Notes under the pieces: model-generated
The model's database searches: none
The model's input: the letters and a program-made list of their open reading frames with translations, nothing else
What the model was told of the DNA's origin: nothing
Origin: Mesosutterella porci
Lineage (GTDB): Bacteria > Pseudomonadota > Gammaproteobacteria > Burkholderiales > Burkholderiaceae_F
DNA: 64,000 nt
Direction of reading: 5' to 3'
Assembly: GCF_022134585.1 (NCBI RefSeq)
Contig: NZ_JAKNCT010000002.1
Location: 124,001 to 188,000, forward strand
In this document: positions 9,533 to 19,139 of the stretch, one piece after another
How positions within the stretch are numbered: the stretch's first letter is position 1
Layout of the letters: each line of letters begins with the position of its first letter
Position numbers and translations under genes: made by a program

Positions 9533-11059
9533 TTAAAGACTTGCGGTCTTTTTGTTTTTTCTGAACCGCTCCCGCAGGGCGAGCCATAGGGCCAGACCGA
9601 GCGCGGCCAGCGCGGCAGGCAGGCTGCCGAACCGGACATAAGGGGTTTCAGGGCCGAGGGCCGGGCTTACCGATACGGCAAGCGAGGCTGCTCCCGGGCC
9701 GGCCTCCAGCAGAATCTCGCCCCGGCTGCCGACTAGGGCCGAGGAGCCGTTGTTGTTGACGGAGACAAGGGGCCTGGCCGTCTCCCGCGCCCTCATCCGG
9801 CTGAACTGCAGGTGCTGGAACTGGATGGAGGGCGAGAACCAGGACAGGTTCGAGGACACAAGCAGCAGCCCCGGGCCCGGGGCTGCTCGCCAGAACTCAC
9901 GCAGCTCGGCGCCGAAGAGGTTTTCGTAGCAGATCATCGGTGCGATCACCATGCCGCCCAGACTGAAGGCCGGCTGCGAGGCCGCCCCCGGCTGCTGGTC
10001 GCTCATCGGGATGCCCAGCGCGTCGACCAGCCAGTGGAATCCCGCCGGGACGTATTCTCCGAAAGGTACGAGATGGCGCTTGTCGTAGCGCTGCAGCCCC
10101 CGGGCTGCTGAGAACAGGAACAGGGAATTGCTGATCTCCCCGCGAGCCGACTCCGAGAAAGCATTGAAGGCGAGGGACTCCCCGCGCTCGGCAAAGGGCT
10201 CGAAGAGCCGCTCGAGCTGGGCGGGCGGGATCCGTTCAAGCGGGGCTGCAACCACTGACTCGGGCCAGACCACGAGCGTGCCCCGGGGGTCGTCTCCGCT
10301 TAGCGCGAGCGCCTTCGACACCCTTGTCCCGAGGCTGAGCGGGGGCGCCCCAGGGACGCCGGCGACCGGAAGATCGGGCTGCACGAGCCTCACCCGCAGG
10401 ACCTCTCCCGAGGGCTGGGACCAGGTCAGGCCGTCCGCGAGGTACCCCGCTGCTGCAAGAGCTGCGGCCGCGGCAAGGCAGCCGAGCCTTCTCTTTGGAC
10501 TTTGCCGGGAGACCGCGGCGGCAAGGCAGCCGAGGATCAGCAGGGCCGCGAGCTCCACCCCGTAGGCCCCGGCAAGCGGGGCGAACCCGGCAAGCGGCGT
10601 GTCGGACAGCGCGTAGCCGAGCGAAATCCAGGGAAAGGAGTTGACGGCCTCCCCGCGGATCCAGTCGGCGATCAGCAGCAGGGCGGGCAGCCCCGCCGCG
10701 CACCGCAGGGCGGGGGACGGGATCCGAGAGGCTGCAGCAGCCGCCGCTGCGGGGAAAAGCGCGTTTACTGCGCCAAGCGCCAGAAGGGCGGCAAGGGCGA
10801 GAGGCGCAGGCAGCCCCCCGTAGTAGTGGATGCTGTGCCAGACCCAGGACAGCCCGGCGCCATAGGCTGCGAGTCCGAACAAAAAGCCGCAGGCTCCGGC
10901 AGCGGCCGCGCCGCGCGCACGGGAGGCCGTGGCGAGAAAAAGAGCAGTCCCGAACAGCCCGCAGGGCAGGCCCAGCGCCCCGCTGCCCGGGAAAAAGGCG
11001 AGTGCGAAGAGCCCCCCTGAAGCCGCGGCGGAAACAAGGCGCAGGCAGGACGCGTTCAT
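9533..11059 (-). CDS. lnt: Apolipoprotein N-acyltransferase
   Basis: Integral inner-membrane enzyme that adds the third acyl chain to the N-terminal cysteine of lipoproteins. It has 508 residues. Several alanine/leucine-rich transmembrane helices occupy the first 200 residues. A periplasmic nitrilase-like domain follows, with the Glu of WPESVVAAP (about 267), the Lys of LQRYDKRHLVPFGEYVP (about 330) and the Cys of MICYENLF (about 385) as catalytic triad. A final membrane helix lies near 478-495. Its ATG overlaps the corC stop codon (ATGA). Confidence 0.95.
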   Translation of the reverse strand: MNASCLRLVSAAASGGLFALAFFPGSGALGLPCGLFGTALFLATASRARGAAAAGACGFLFGLAAYGAGLSWVWHSIHYYGGLPAPLALAALLALGAVNALFPAAAAAAASRIPSPALRCAAGLPALLLIADWIRGEAVNSFPWISLGYALSDTPLAGFAPLAGAYGVELAALLILGCLAAAVSRQSPKRRLGCLAAAAALAAAGYLADGLTWSQPSGEVLRVRLVQPDLPVAGVPGAPPLSLGTRVSKALALSGDDPRGTLVVWPESVVAAPLERIPPAQLERLFEPFAERGESLAFNAFSESARGEISNSLFLFSAARGLQRYDKRHLVPFGEYVPAGFHWLVDALGIPMSDQQPGAASQPAFSLGGMVIAPMICYENLFGAELREFWRAAPGPGLLLVSSNLSWFSPSIQFQHLQFSRMRARETARPLVSVNNNGSSALVGSRGEILLEAGPGAASLAVSVSPALGPETPYVRFGSLPAALAALGLALWLALRERFRKNKKTASL

Positions 11060-11946
11060 TTGCGATCAGGGGCCGGGGACAGCGCCGGGGCGGGCAGCCT
11101 CTCGGCCTGCAGCAGCTTCACCTGGCGGTCATTGGCCGAAAGGACCGTGAAGCGGAAGCCTCCGGCCTCCACGCTGTCGCCGCGGCGCGGCATCCGCTCC
11201 AGCCGGTCGGCCACGATGCCGCCGATGGTCTCGCAGTGCGGGTCCCTGATCGAGGTGTGGAAGTATTCGTTGAACTGCTCAAGCAGCGTGACGGCCTTCA
11301 CGCGCCACCTGTTCTTCCCCTCGGGGACTATGTTTTTGGCCTCGGAGTCCTCGGTGTCGAACTCATCGTCGATGTCTCCGACAATCTGCTCGATCACGTC
11401 CTCGATCGTGAGCAGCCCGGCAACCTCCCCGAACTCGTCCACCACCAGCGCGAGGTGCTGCTTCTCGGTCTTGAAGTCCTTGAGGATCTGGTTGAGAGCC
11501 ATCGTCTCGGTGACGAACTTGACCGGACGCAGGTGCTCCCTCGGCTTGTAGTCGGGGTCTAGCAAGGAGTAGAGGAGGTCCTTCGCGTGCAGCAGTCCGA
11601 TCACGTTGCTGAAGTCCCCGTCGATCACCGGAAAGCGCGAATGCCCGCTTTCGCGGGCCTCGCGCATCCACTGCTCCCGCGGTTCGTCGAGGTTGATCGC
11701 CTTGATGCGGCTGCGCGGGATCATGATGTCCGAGGCGCAGAGCTCCGAGATCTTGAGCACGCCCTCCATCATGCTGAAGGAGTCCTCGCCTATCACACCC
11801 TTCGCCCGGGCGTTCTGCATGGCGGACTGAAGCTGCTTGGCGGCGTCGCCGTCCTCGCTCTCGTCACGGAAGAAGGCGCCGATGCGGTGAAAAAAGCTGC
11901 TGTCCGCGGAGTCTTCGGGCCCGCGGCCGCCGTTGTCTTGTGTCAT
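11056..11946 (-). CDS. corC: CorC/HlyC-type CBS-domain protein
   Basis: Cytoplasmic CBS-pair protein associated with magnesium/cobalt efflux in the CorC/YbeX family. It has 296 residues. Two CBS domains run from about 65 to 195 (DIMIPRSRIKAINLDEP and LVVDEFGEVAGLLTIEDVIEQIVGDIDDE), followed by the CorC_HlyC C-terminal domain (VKAVTLLEQFNEYFHTS ... ETIGGIV). No transmembrane DUF21 domain is present, so this is the short soluble form. It overlaps ybeY upstream and lnt downstream by 4 nt each, the standard ybeY-corC-lnt linkage. Confidence 0.93.
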   Translation of the reverse strand: MTQDNGGRGPEDSADSSFFHRIGAFFRDESEDGDAAKQLQSAMQNARAKGVIGEDSFSMMEGVLKISELCASDIMIPRSRIKAINLDEPREQWMREARESGHSRFPVIDGDFSNVIGLLHAKDLLYSLLDPDYKPREHLRPVKFVTETMALNQILKDFKTEKQHLALVVDEFGEVAGLLTIEDVIEQIVGDIDDEFDTEDSEAKNIVPEGKNRWRVKAVTLLEQFNEYFHTSIRDPHCETIGGIVADRLERMPRRGDSVEAGGFRFTVLSANDRQVKLLQAERLPAPALSPAPDRK

Positions 11947-12425
11947 GGGAGGGGACGCCTTTGAGAGTCTGCCGGTTGCTCGCCGCGGTCCTGATAGGGG
12001 TCCTCGAAGCCGATCTTCTGGAGAATTCGGATCTCGAGGGGCTCCATAACGTCAGCTTGCTCCTGGGTCACGTGGTCGTAGCCGTGGGCGTGGAGGGTGC
12101 CGTGCACGATCAGGTGGCAGAGATGAGCGAGAAAGGTTTTGCCCTGCTCGCGCGCCTGCCGTACGAGAACCGGCACGCAGATGGCGAGATCCGCCCTCAC
12201 CACGGGCTCGTGCTCGTAGTCGAAGGTGAGGACGTTGGTAGCGTAATCCTTGTGGCGGTAGCGGCTGTTCAGATCAAACCCCTCAGCCTCGTCGACGAAT
12301 CGGATGGTGATCTCCACGTCGCGCTCGGCTGCGGCCGCAACCCAGGCGGCCATCGTCTTCTCATCGGGGAGCTCGGGGAAGAGCTCGCGCTGCTGGAACT
12401 CGACGCTCACTCGGGGCTCAGTCAT
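11943..12425 (-). CDS. ybeY: Endoribonuclease YbeY
   Basis: Zinc-dependent RNase involved in 16S rRNA 3'-end maturation and ribosome quality control. With the start at 12425 (MTEPRVSV) the protein has 160 residues, close to the family norm. The metal motif is [15 protein letters not shown] (about 118-132), giving the three His ligands. An in-frame ATG at 12443 would add six residues; neither start has a strong Shine-Dalgarno. The chosen start overlaps the 3' end of phoH by 8 nt, consistent with coupled translation of the phoH-ybeY pair. Confidence 0.93.
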   Translation of the reverse strand: MTEPRVSVEFQQRELFPELPDEKTMAAWVAAAAERDVEITIRFVDEAEGFDLNSRYRHKDYATNVLTFDYEHEPVVRADLAICVPVLVRQAREQGKTFLAHLCHLIVHGTLHAHGYDHVTQEQADVMEPLEIRILQKIGFEDPYQDRGEQPADSQRRPLP

Positions 12426-13425
12426 GGTCCGGGCTTTCTCGTTCATGGTCTTTTGAATACTTTTCATATGCCTCGACAATTCGGGCGACCAGCGGATGCC
12501 TCACAACATCCGCCGCAGTGAAATAGGTAATGGAGATGCCGCGTACGCCGGCGAGCACGTGCTGGGCCTGGATGAGCCCGCTTTTCGTGCCGCGCGGCAG
12601 GTCGATCTGCGTCACGTCTCCGGTGATGACGGCCTTTGAGCCGAAGCCGATGCGCGTGAGGAACATCTTCATCTGCTCCGGGGTCGTGTTCTGCGCCTCG
12701 TCTAGGATCACGAAGGCATTGTTGAGGGTTCTGCCCCTCATGTAGGCAAGCGGCGCGATCTCGATGGTCTGCCGCTCAATGAGCGAACGCGTCTTCTCAA
12801 AGCCAAGAAGGTCAAAAAGGGCGTCGTAGAGGGGGCGCAGGTAGGGGTCGACCTTCTGCGCGAGGTCTCCCGGCAGGAACCCGAGCCGCTCGCCGGCCTC
12901 GACCGCCGGGCGGCACAGGATGATCCTCTCGACCGTGTTGCGCTCGTAAGCGTCCACCGCCGAGGCGACAGCGAGGTAGGTTTTTCCGGTTCCCGCAGGG
13001 CCGATCGCAAAGGATATGTCGTGGGCCTGGATCGCGTCGATATAGTCTTTCTGCCGCGGCGTGCGTCCCTGGAGGTCGCTCCTGCGGGTCTTCAGGACCG
13101 CGCCCCGGGACCCGCCGCCCTCGGCCTCCGATTTTTCAGAGACGAAGAACAGCTGCAGATCCTGCACGGACAGCTCCCGGCCTGTCGAGCGCACCTGCGC
13201 GAGCAGCCTCTGCAGAGCGTGCACCGCCCTGCGGGCCCGGTCGGACTCCCCGCTCACCCGAAAAAGGCTGCCGCGCCTGCTGATGGCCACGTCAAGAATG
13301 GTTTCAATCTGGCGCAGGTTGGAGTCAAGCGGGCCGGTGAGGTTGGCCAGCGACGTGTTGTCCGCGTCTGCGGAGAACTCGATGCGGCGCAGGCCTGCGT
13401 TTTTTTCCTTGTCTTTCGTTTCCAT
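12418..13425 (-). CDS. phoH: PhoH-family ATPase
   Basis: P-loop ATPase of the PhoH/YbeZ type, which partners with YbeY in RNA metabolism. It has 335 residues. Walker A is GPAGTGKTY (about 142-150) and Walker B is VILDEAQNT (about 239-247). The family segments [17 protein letters not shown] and [13 protein letters not shown] are intact. It lies 11 nt downstream of miaB on the same strand, so it is probably part of a miaB-phoH-ybeY-corC-lnt operon. Confidence 0.95.
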   Translation of the reverse strand: METKDKEKNAGLRRIEFSADADNTSLANLTGPLDSNLRQIETILDVAISRRGSLFRVSGESDRARRAVHALQRLLAQVRSTGRELSVQDLQLFFVSEKSEAEGGGSRGAVLKTRRSDLQGRTPRQKDYIDAIQAHDISFAIGPAGTGKTYLAVASAVDAYERNTVERIILCRPAVEAGERLGFLPGDLAQKVDPYLRPLYDALFDLLGFEKTRSLIERQTIEIAPLAYMRGRTLNNAFVILDEAQNTTPEQMKMFLTRIGFGSKAVITGDVTQIDLPRGTKSGLIQAQHVLAGVRGISITYFTAADVVRHPLVARIVEAYEKYSKDHERESPDHD

Positions 13426-13436
13426 TGAATCTCTTC

Positions 13437-14780
13437 TTAGGCTCCGGCAGGCTTCCCGGCGAGTTCGCCGGCGAGGGTGTGGACCCGGACCTCCGTCACG
13501 AGGACCTCCACCATCCTGCCGAGCAGATCGAGGTTCCCCTTGAAATTCACAACGCGGTTGTTGTCTGTCCTCGCGGCGAGCATTCCGCCGCCCTTGCGGC
13601 TCATGCCCGTGACGAGGACCCGCTGCCGGGTACCGACCATCGCCTCGGAGATGGCGGCCGCACGAGCGTCGTTTGCCTTCTGGAGCCTCTGCAGCCTCTC
13701 GAGCTTCACGCTCTGGGGGGTGTCGTCCTTCATGGAGGCCGCGGGAGTGCCCGGGCGCGGGCTGTAGACGAAAGAAAAACTCGCGTCGAATCCAACCCGC
13801 TCGACCATTTCCATCGTCTGCTCGAAGTCCTCCTCGGTCTCTCCGGGGAATCCCACAATGAAGTCCGAGGTGATGCAGATGCCGGGCCGCGCCTGCCTCA
13901 GGCCCCGGACGATTTCCTCGAAGCGCTCCGCGGTGTAGCCGCGCTTCATGAGTTCGAGAATGCGGTTGGAACCGGACTGCACGGGCAGGTGTACATGGCT
14001 CACGAGCTTGGGCAGCCGCCTGAACGCGTCGATCAGCCTCGGGGTGAACTCCGACGGATGGGAGGTCATGAAGCGGATCCGCTCTATGCCGTCAAGCGCG
14101 GAGATGAGCTCAAGCAGCATCGCAAAGTCGATCTCCTCGCCGTCAGGCAGCGTCCCCCGGTAGGCATTGACGTTCTGACCGAGAAGGGTGATTTCGCAGA
14201 CGCCCTGGTCGGCAAGCTCCTTGATTTCCCGAATCACGTCCGAGACCGGGCGCGAGAGCTCCTGGCCGCGCGTGTAGGGAACCACGCAGTAGGTGCAGAA
14301 CTTCGAGCAGCCTTCCATAATGGAGACAAAGGCGGCTGCGCCATCGACGTGCGGCCGGGGCAGATAGTCGAATTTCGCGATGCCCGGAAAGCTCACGTCG
14401 ACCTGAGAGCGGCGGCAGTGCGCGCACTGGTCGAGCAGGGAGGGCAGGCGGTGCAGCGTCTGCGGACCGAACACCACGTCCACAAAGGGGGCGCGCTCAA
14501 TGATTGCGCGGCCCTCCTGGCTTGCGACGCAGCCGCCTACGGCGATCCTGAGACCGGGGTTTTCTTCCTTGAGGTGCCTGATGCGCCCGAGCTCCGAATA
14601 CACTTTCTGCTGCGCTTTATCTCGGATCGAGCAGGTATTGAAAACGATGAGGTCGGCGTCCTCCGGGGTCGCAGTCTTCTCATAGCCGCAACCGCCCGTC
14701 ATGAGGTCCACGATTCGGTTTGAATCGTATTCGTTCATCTGGCAGCCGAAGGATCTGATGTAAATTTTTTTCGCAGTCAC
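13437..14780 (-). CDS. miaB: tRNA-2-methylthio-N6-dimethylallyladenosine synthase MiaB
   Basis: Radical SAM methylthiotransferase that converts i6A37 to ms2i6A37 in tRNAs reading UNN codons. It has 447 residues. The N-terminal UPF0004 cluster cysteines are in [21 protein letters not shown] and [10 protein letters not shown]. The radical SAM CX3CX2C motif is [15 protein letters not shown] (about 157-171). A C-terminal TRAM domain (about 380-445) contains [22 protein letters not shown]. It starts next to an AT-rich divergent promoter region shared with the radical SAM gene on the other strand. Confidence 0.97.
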   Translation of the reverse strand: MTAKKIYIRSFGCQMNEYDSNRIVDLMTGGCGYEKTATPEDADLIVFNTCSIRDKAQQKVYSELGRIRHLKEENPGLRIAVGGCVASQEGRAIIERAPFVDVVFGPQTLHRLPSLLDQCAHCRRSQVDVSFPGIAKFDYLPRPHVDGAAAFVSIMEGCSKFCTYCVVPYTRGQELSRPVSDVIREIKELADQGVCEITLLGQNVNAYRGTLPDGEEIDFAMLLELISALDGIERIRFMTSHPSEFTPRLIDAFRRLPKLVSHVHLPVQSGSNRILELMKRGYTAERFEEIVRGLRQARPGICITSDFIVGFPGETEEDFEQTMEMVERVGFDASFSFVYSPRPGTPAASMKDDTPQSVKLERLQRLQKANDARAAAISEAMVGTRQRVLVTGMSRKGGGMLAARTDNNRVVNFKGNLDLLGRMVEVLVTEVRVHTLAGELAGKPAGA

Positions 14781-14952
14781 GGTTTTTATCTGGTGGCGGC
14801 CGGATTTCCCGTCCGGGAGCCCGGTGAAATTGTGGATTTTATAAAAATATATAATTTTAAAGGTTTTAATTATTTAAGGGGAGCCCGGAGCGGGCAAATT
14901 TGTGACACAGACCCGCGATGGCCGTCTCCCCGGTTCTGGAGCGAGTCTATTC
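14781..14952. promoter_or_regulatory. Divergent AT-rich promoter region between miaB and the radical SAM gene
   Basis: A markedly AT-rich block (about 14828-14878) stands out from the GC-rich surroundings. It contains several overlapping TATAAT-like words (ATATAATTTT around 14848), so promoters could face both miaB and the downstream radical SAM gene. No single -35/-10 pair can be chosen with confidence. Confidence 0.5.
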
Positions 14953-15870
14953 ATGCCGGTCAGCTGTACGCTTTGTCCCCGAAAGTGCCGCGTCGACAGG
15001 GGAAATTCAGCCCAGATTAAGAGAGCCCTGTGCCGGGCGGGGAACCGGGCGGAAGTCTCGCTTGTGTCGCTGCACAAGTGGGAGGAGCCCTGCATTTCGG
15101 GCGAGGCTGGCGCGGGCACGGTGTTCTTCGCCCACTGCAATCTGCGCTGCTGCTTCTGCCAGAACTATGAGATCAGCTCTGAGGGCCGCGGCATCGAGGT
15201 TTCCGACGAGCGCCTCGCGGACATCTTTCTGGAGCAGCAGGACCGCGAGGCCTCCTGCCTGGAGCTCGTGACGCCGACACACTATGTGGACAACATCCTG
15301 CACGCTTTGCGGATCGCCCGCCGCGGCGGTCTGCGGTTGCGTGTGGCTTACAACACGAACGGCTACGACTCGCCAGAAGTCCTTGAGAGGCTGAGGGGCT
15401 TCGTCGACATCTTTATGCCGGATCTCAAGTACTTCGATTCCCGGCTGGGAGAAAGATATTCGGGCGTTCCGCAGTATTTCGAGCGGGCCTCCGAGGCGAT
15501 CCGCCGGATGTTCGAAATCGCGGGCCCGGCGCGCTTTGACGACAGCGGGCTCATGGCCTCCGGAGTTCTTGTCCGCCACCTGATCCTGCCCGGGCACTGG
15601 CAGGACAGCTGCAGATGCGTCCAGTGGCTTTGGGATGAGTTCGGCGATCAGGTGTACCTGAGCCTGATGAACCAATACATGCCTCTTTACAAGGCGAGCC
15701 GCCACCCGGAAATCAACCGCAGGCTTCTCACGCTCGAGTACCAGAAGGTGGTGCGCTTCGCCCGGAGCCTGAGGATCAAACACTGCTATATTCAGGTCGG
15801 ACACACGGCGGAGTCCCGGTTCATCCCCGTGTTCGACGGAGCCAATGTCCTGCACGGCCCCCGGTCGTGA
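14953..15870 (+). CDS. Radical SAM protein, PflA-like (COG1313 / PflX type)
   Basis: Putative activating enzyme related to pyruvate formate-lyase activase, about 305 residues. The N-terminal cysteine cluster is CTLCPRKC (about 5-12). The radical SAM motif is CNLRCCFCQNYEIS (about 59-72), CX3CX2C with an extra Cys, and the fold continues with LVTPTHYVDNIL and VAYNTNGYDSPEVL. The ATG at 14953 has GGAG 11 nt upstream; an in-frame GTG at 14902 with its own GGAG would add 17 residues. No glycyl-radical enzyme gene lies nearby, so the target is unknown. Confidence 0.8.
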   Translation: MPVSCTLCPRKCRVDRGNSAQIKRALCRAGNRAEVSLVSLHKWEEPCISGEAGAGTVFFAHCNLRCCFCQNYEISSEGRGIEVSDERLADIFLEQQDREASCLELVTPTHYVDNILHALRIARRGGLRLRVAYNTNGYDSPEVLERLRGFVDIFMPDLKYFDSRLGERYSGVPQYFERASEAIRRMFEIAGPARFDDSGLMASGVLVRHLILPGHWQDSCRCVQWLWDEFGDQVYLSLMNQYMPLYKASRHPEINRRLLTLEYQKVVRFARSLRIKHCYIQVGHTAESRFIPVFDGANVLHGPRS

Positions 15871-15927
15871 CAGAGGCGGCCCGCTGCGGGCGGCCCCGGT
15901 TATGGTAAAACGGCATCAGAGTTTTTA

Positions 15928-15952
15928 GGCCGCGCTGCGCGCCGGCGCGGCC
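15928..15952 (+). promoter_or_regulatory. Stem-loop upstream of yqgE
   Basis: GGCCGCGC (15928-15935) pairs perfectly with GCGCGGCC (15945-15952) across a 9-nt loop. No T-run follows, so it is not a standard terminator. It would form in the 5' leader of yqgE or at the 3' end of the radical SAM transcript. Confidence 0.35.
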
Positions 15953-15973
15953 TTCCGGCAGAGGCTTTTGGAT

Positions 15974-16543
15974 ATGACAGAACAGTCGTTGAAAAACAAT
16001 TTCCTCGTGGCCATGCCTAGTCTCAGAGACCCCAACTTCTCCCAGACCGTGGTCTATGTGCTTGGCCATGACCAGCAGGGAGCTCGGGGGGTGGTTATCA
16101 ACCGGCCTACGGGCCTCGCGCTGTCGGAGGTCCTGAAAAAAACGGGAATCCGCGCCAAAGAGGGCGTGGAGATTCCCGACGCGGTCTACATCGGCGGCCC
16201 GGTTCAGACGGAAAGAGGCTGCGTGCTGCACGAGCGGGCACGCGCCTACATGCTCTCCGAGCAGGTGACCGACGGGCTCGTCTTCACGATTTCCAAGGAC
16301 GTGCTCGAGGATATCGCTCAGGGCAGAGGCCCTGCGAAGCGGCTCTTTTTCCTCGGGTACGCGGGCTGGGAGCCCGGGCAGCTCGAGGCGGAGCTTGTGG
16401 CGGGGGACTGGATCACGGTGGGGGCGGATCCCGCCGTCATTTTCGATGTGCCGCCGCAGCAGCGCTATGAGGCGGCCCTGAAGCTGCTCGGGCTGGACAT
16501 GCAGGCGCTGCAGTTCTCCAGCGGAAAGGCCGGCCATGCCTGA
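15974..16543 (+). CDS. yqgE: YqgE/AlgH family protein
   Basis: Cytoplasmic UPF0301 protein of about 189 residues whose molecular role is not settled. The family features are NNFLVAMPSLRDPNFSQTVVYV near the start, GVVINRPTG (about 40-48), and YIGGPVQTERGCVLH and FLGYAGWEPGQLEAEL further on. The ATG at 15974 is preferred to an in-frame TTG at 15968; AGAGG lies about 10 nt upstream. It overlaps ruvX by 8 nt; this pair is conserved across proteobacteria and suggests a functional or simply operonic link to RuvX. Confidence 0.9.
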   Translation: MTEQSLKNNFLVAMPSLRDPNFSQTVVYVLGHDQQGARGVVINRPTGLALSEVLKKTGIRAKEGVEIPDAVYIGGPVQTERGCVLHERARAYMLSEQVTDGLVFTISKDVLEDIAQGRGPAKRLFFLGYAGWEPGQLEAELVAGDWITVGADPAVIFDVPPQQRYEAALKLLGLDMQALQFSSGKAGHA

Positions 16544-16946
16544 ACAGCGCTCCGCCCTGCCGGCCACTGTGCTCGCCTTCGACTTCGGCCTGGCAAGGAT
16601 CGGCTCCGCAGTCGGCAACACATTCACGGCGACCGTGCAGCCTCTGAAGATCCTTTCCGCCCGAACCAACGCCGAGAAATGGCCCGCGGTGACGCGGCTG
16701 ATTGAAGAGTGGCAGCCGGACGCCCTAGTGGTCGGCGTGCCGCTTAAAACGGACGGCTCGCGCCAGGAAATGACCCTGCGAGCCGAGCGCTTCGCCCGGC
16801 AGCTGGAGGGGCGGTACCGCCTCCCGGTCTATCGGGTCGACGAGCGCTACTCCTCGGTCGAGGTCGAGCACGGGCGGGGAAAAATCGATGACATGTCGGC
16901 CGCCGTCATTCTGCAGCAGTGGTTCGGCGAGAACGGACTTGTTTAA
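16536..16946 (+). CDS. ruvX: Pre-16S rRNA nuclease / RuvX-like (YqgF)
   Basis: RNase H-fold nuclease that processes the 5' end of 16S rRNA; historically called a putative Holliday junction resolvase. It has 136 residues. The acidic active-site residues are in LAFDFGLARIGSAVG (about 10-24), ALVVGVPLKTDGS (about 67-79) and VYRVDERYSSVEVE (about 100-113). It is translated from within the end of yqgE. Confidence 0.93.
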   Translation: MPEQRSALPATVLAFDFGLARIGSAVGNTFTATVQPLKILSARTNAEKWPAVTRLIEEWQPDALVVGVPLKTDGSRQEMTLRAERFARQLEGRYRLPVYRVDERYSSVEVEHGRGKIDDMSAAVILQQWFGENGLV

Positions 16947-16987
16947 TTAATGGACGCAAGGATTCAAGGGCGGGAGCTTGGTTACGA

Positions 16988-17797
16988 ATGAACTACGCAG
17001 TGGGACTTTATCGCTTCATCAGGATGATCCTGATGATTCCCTTCCTGGTGGTGATCGCCGCCTGTGTTTTTCCTAGAAAGGGCGAGCAGGAATACCGCCG
17101 GCTCGTGCAGCTATGGAGCCGCAGGCTCCTCGCGAGCATGGGCATCGGGCTGCGCCTGAAGGGGCCTGAGCTCCGCTATGAGGAGCCCGGGAAAACGGGG
17201 CTGTTGCTGCTGTGCAACCACACTTCGTTTCTCGATATCTTCGCAGTTGACGCTTTTTTGTGCTCCCGCTTTGTGGCAAAAGCCGAGATCGGCCGCTGGC
17301 CGTTCCTTGGCTCCATCGCGAGAGGCGTCCGGACGATATTCATCGACCGGAAGAACAAGCGGGGCATTCTCGGGATCCTCGAGCAGATGGAGCTCGCGCT
17401 TAAAAAAGGCGAGAATGTGATTTTCTTCCCCGAGGGTACGACAAGCCCCGGCGATCGGCTGCTGCCGCTGCACTCTAATCTGTTTGAAGCGGCGGTCGCC
17501 TCGGGGGCGGACATCCAGCCGCTGGTGCTGCGCTATACCGAGCGGGGTGAACAAACCACCCGCATGGCCTACGTGGGACAGATGTCCATTTTCCGGTGCC
17601 TGTGGCACGTCGTGACGACGCGGGACGCGGCCATCGAGGTGGAAGTGCTGCCCCGGTTTTCTGTCGACGGGATGAACCGCCATCAGCTCTGCCGCAAAGC
17701 CTCCCGAGTGATGTCCGAAGGACTGGGCGTGGCCGACCCGGCAGACGGGACCTCCCTGCCCCGGGAGACGGCGGCGGGCTGCAAGGCGGGAGCCTAG
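16988..17797 (+). CDS. 1-acyl-sn-glycerol-3-phosphate acyltransferase (PlsC family)
   Basis: Membrane-bound acyltransferase of phospholipid synthesis, about 269 residues. An N-terminal transmembrane segment (about 10-30) precedes the catalytic NHTSFLD (NHX4D, about 76-82) and FPEGTT (about 147-152). It is one of three PlsC-type genes in the window (also 5692-6417 and 60324-60938). The start at 16988 has a GGGAG about 12 nt upstream. The stop codon shares a CTAG with the convergent apaH stop (17794-17797). Confidence 0.87.
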   Translation: MNYAVGLYRFIRMILMIPFLVVIAACVFPRKGEQEYRRLVQLWSRRLLASMGIGLRLKGPELRYEEPGKTGLLLLCNHTSFLDIFAVDAFLCSRFVAKAEIGRWPFLGSIARGVRTIFIDRKNKRGILGILEQMELALKKGENVIFFPEGTTSPGDRLLPLHSNLFEAAVASGADIQPLVLRYTERGEQTTRMAYVGQMSIFRCLWHVVTTRDAAIEVEVLPRFSVDGMNRHQLCRKASRVMSEGLGVADPADGTSLPRETAAGCKAGA

Positions 17798-18639
17798 GCT
17801 CCTCCCGGCTTCCTCCAGAGCGGACTTCTGACGGTGAAAAGCCTCCGGTCCGACATACGCACCGCCGACAGCGTTCCTCCCCAGAGGCAGCCCGTGTCAA
17901 CGGCGATCAGCCGGGGCTTCATCATGAGGCCCAGCATGGACCAGTGGCCGAACACGATGAGCTCGCCGCGCAGTTTCCGGTCCTGCTGCTCGAACCACGG
18001 CTCGAGGCTGGCCGGAGCCTGGGCAAGTCCTTCGCGCACGCTGAAATTGAGCTCCTTGGTCCTGCGGTCGATGAACCGGATCCGGGTAAAGGCATTGAGG
18101 ATCGCCCTCATGCGGGCGGCCCCCGCGAGCCCCTCGGACCATTGGGTGTCCCCGTACATGTCCCGCAGGTAGTCCTTCCAGCCCGGCCCCGAGAGTTGCT
18201 CCTCCGCCTCTCGGGCGAGCCCGAGCGCCTGCTCGAGGCTCCAGTCTGGATGGACTCCCGCGTGGACGAACAGGGCGTCCTCGCGGTAGAGGGCGAGGTG
18301 CTGGCGGCGCAGCCAGTCGATCAGCGCGCCGCAGTCTGCGGCCTCGAGGATTGGGGCGATGGTGTCGCGCCCGTGCGGCCGGGCGTGGCCCGCGGCGACG
18401 CACAGCAGGTGCAGGTCGTGGTTGCCGAGCAGGCACTGCGCGCGTCCGGACTCCTCTAGTTTTTTGACGAACCGCAGCGTTTCGAGCGACTGCGGCCCCC
18501 GGTTGACCAGGTCGCCGAGGAAAATGAGCTGCGGCCGGCCCGGCAGCTGCGCGAGGAGCTGCTGCAGGCTCTCGAGGCAGCCGTGAAGGTCGCCGACGGC
18601 GTACAGGCTTTCGCGGCTAAAAGGCGCCTCGCGGGTCAT
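17794..18639 (-). CDS. apaH: Symmetrical bis(5'-nucleosyl)-tetraphosphatase ApaH
   Basis: Metallophosphatase that splits Ap4A into two ADP, which also affects the NpnN capping of RNA. It has 281 residues. The PPP-superfamily motifs are GDLHGC (about 17-22), GDLVNRG (about 42-48) and GNHDLHLL (about 72-79), with further His ligands in HAGVHPDW. It is the last gene of the minus-strand heptose cluster and overlaps rfaE2 by 4 nt (ATGA). Because ADP-heptose formation uses ATP and ApaH handles a stress dinucleotide, the pairing may be operonic convenience rather than function. Confidence 0.93.
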   Translation of the reverse strand: MTREAPFSRESLYAVGDLHGCLESLQQLLAQLPGRPQLIFLGDLVNRGPQSLETLRFVKKLEESGRAQCLLGNHDLHLLCVAAGHARPHGRDTIAPILEAADCGALIDWLRRQHLALYREDALFVHAGVHPDWSLEQALGLAREAEEQLSGPGWKDYLRDMYGDTQWSEGLAGAARMRAILNAFTRIRFIDRRTKELNFSVREGLAQAPASLEPWFEQQDRKLRGELIVFGHWSMLGLMMKPRLIAVDTGCLWGGTLSAVRMSDRRLFTVRSPLWRKPGGA

Positions 18640-19139
18640 TTTCCTGCTCCGCCCCTGATCTTTTTAAGCAGCGCCGTGGTTGAGCGTTCGAATTCGAAGG
18701 CGATGGTACAGGCCTTGCCTCCCCAGGAGGCAACAAGACGGGCCTCCGGGAGGTCCTCGACCTCGTAGTCCCCGCCCTTCACGTAGATGTCGGGGCGGAC
18801 AGCGGCGATTGGCTCTAGCGGCACCTTATCGCTGAATATCGTCACCAGCGAGACGGATTCGAGGGCGGCGAGGACCGCCGCCCGGTCTTCCTCGCGGTTC
18901 ACAGGCCTGTCATCGCCTTTGCCCAGCATCCGCACCGAAGCGTCGGAGTTCACCGCGACGACGAGGCTCGCACCGAGCGCGGCCGCCTGGGCGAGGTAGG
19001 TGACGTGGCCGCGGTGGAGAATGTCGAAAACGCCGTTTGTCATGACGATGGGGCGGGGAAGCCGTTGCACGGCCTCCCGCAGGCGCTCCCCCGAGACGAT
19101 TTTTTTCTCAAAGGACGGCGCGGGAAAATGCTTGCTCAT
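18636..19139 (-). CDS. rfaE2: D-glycero-beta-D-manno-heptose-1-phosphate adenylyltransferase (RfaE domain II / HldC)
   Basis: Nucleotidyltransferase that makes ADP-D,D-heptose for the LPS inner core. About 167 residues with the start at 19139 (MSKHF). That ATG has AAGGA 8 nt upstream and overlaps the gmhB stop by 4 nt, which fits better than the TTG at 19157. The cytidylyltransferase-fold motif is TNGVFDILHRGHVTYL (about 34-49) and the C-terminal FERSTTALLKKI matches ISxTxx-like tails. It corresponds to the second half of fused HldE enzymes; here the kinase is a separate gene (20731-21666). Confidence 0.95.
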   Translation of the reverse strand: MSKHFPAPSFEKKIVSGERLREAVQRLPRPIVMTNGVFDILHRGHVTYLAQAAALGASLVVAVNSDASVRMLGKGDDRPVNREEDRAAVLAALESVSLVTIFSDKVPLEPIAAVRPDIYVKGGDYEVEDLPEARLVASWGGKACTIAFEFERSTTALLKKIRGGAGK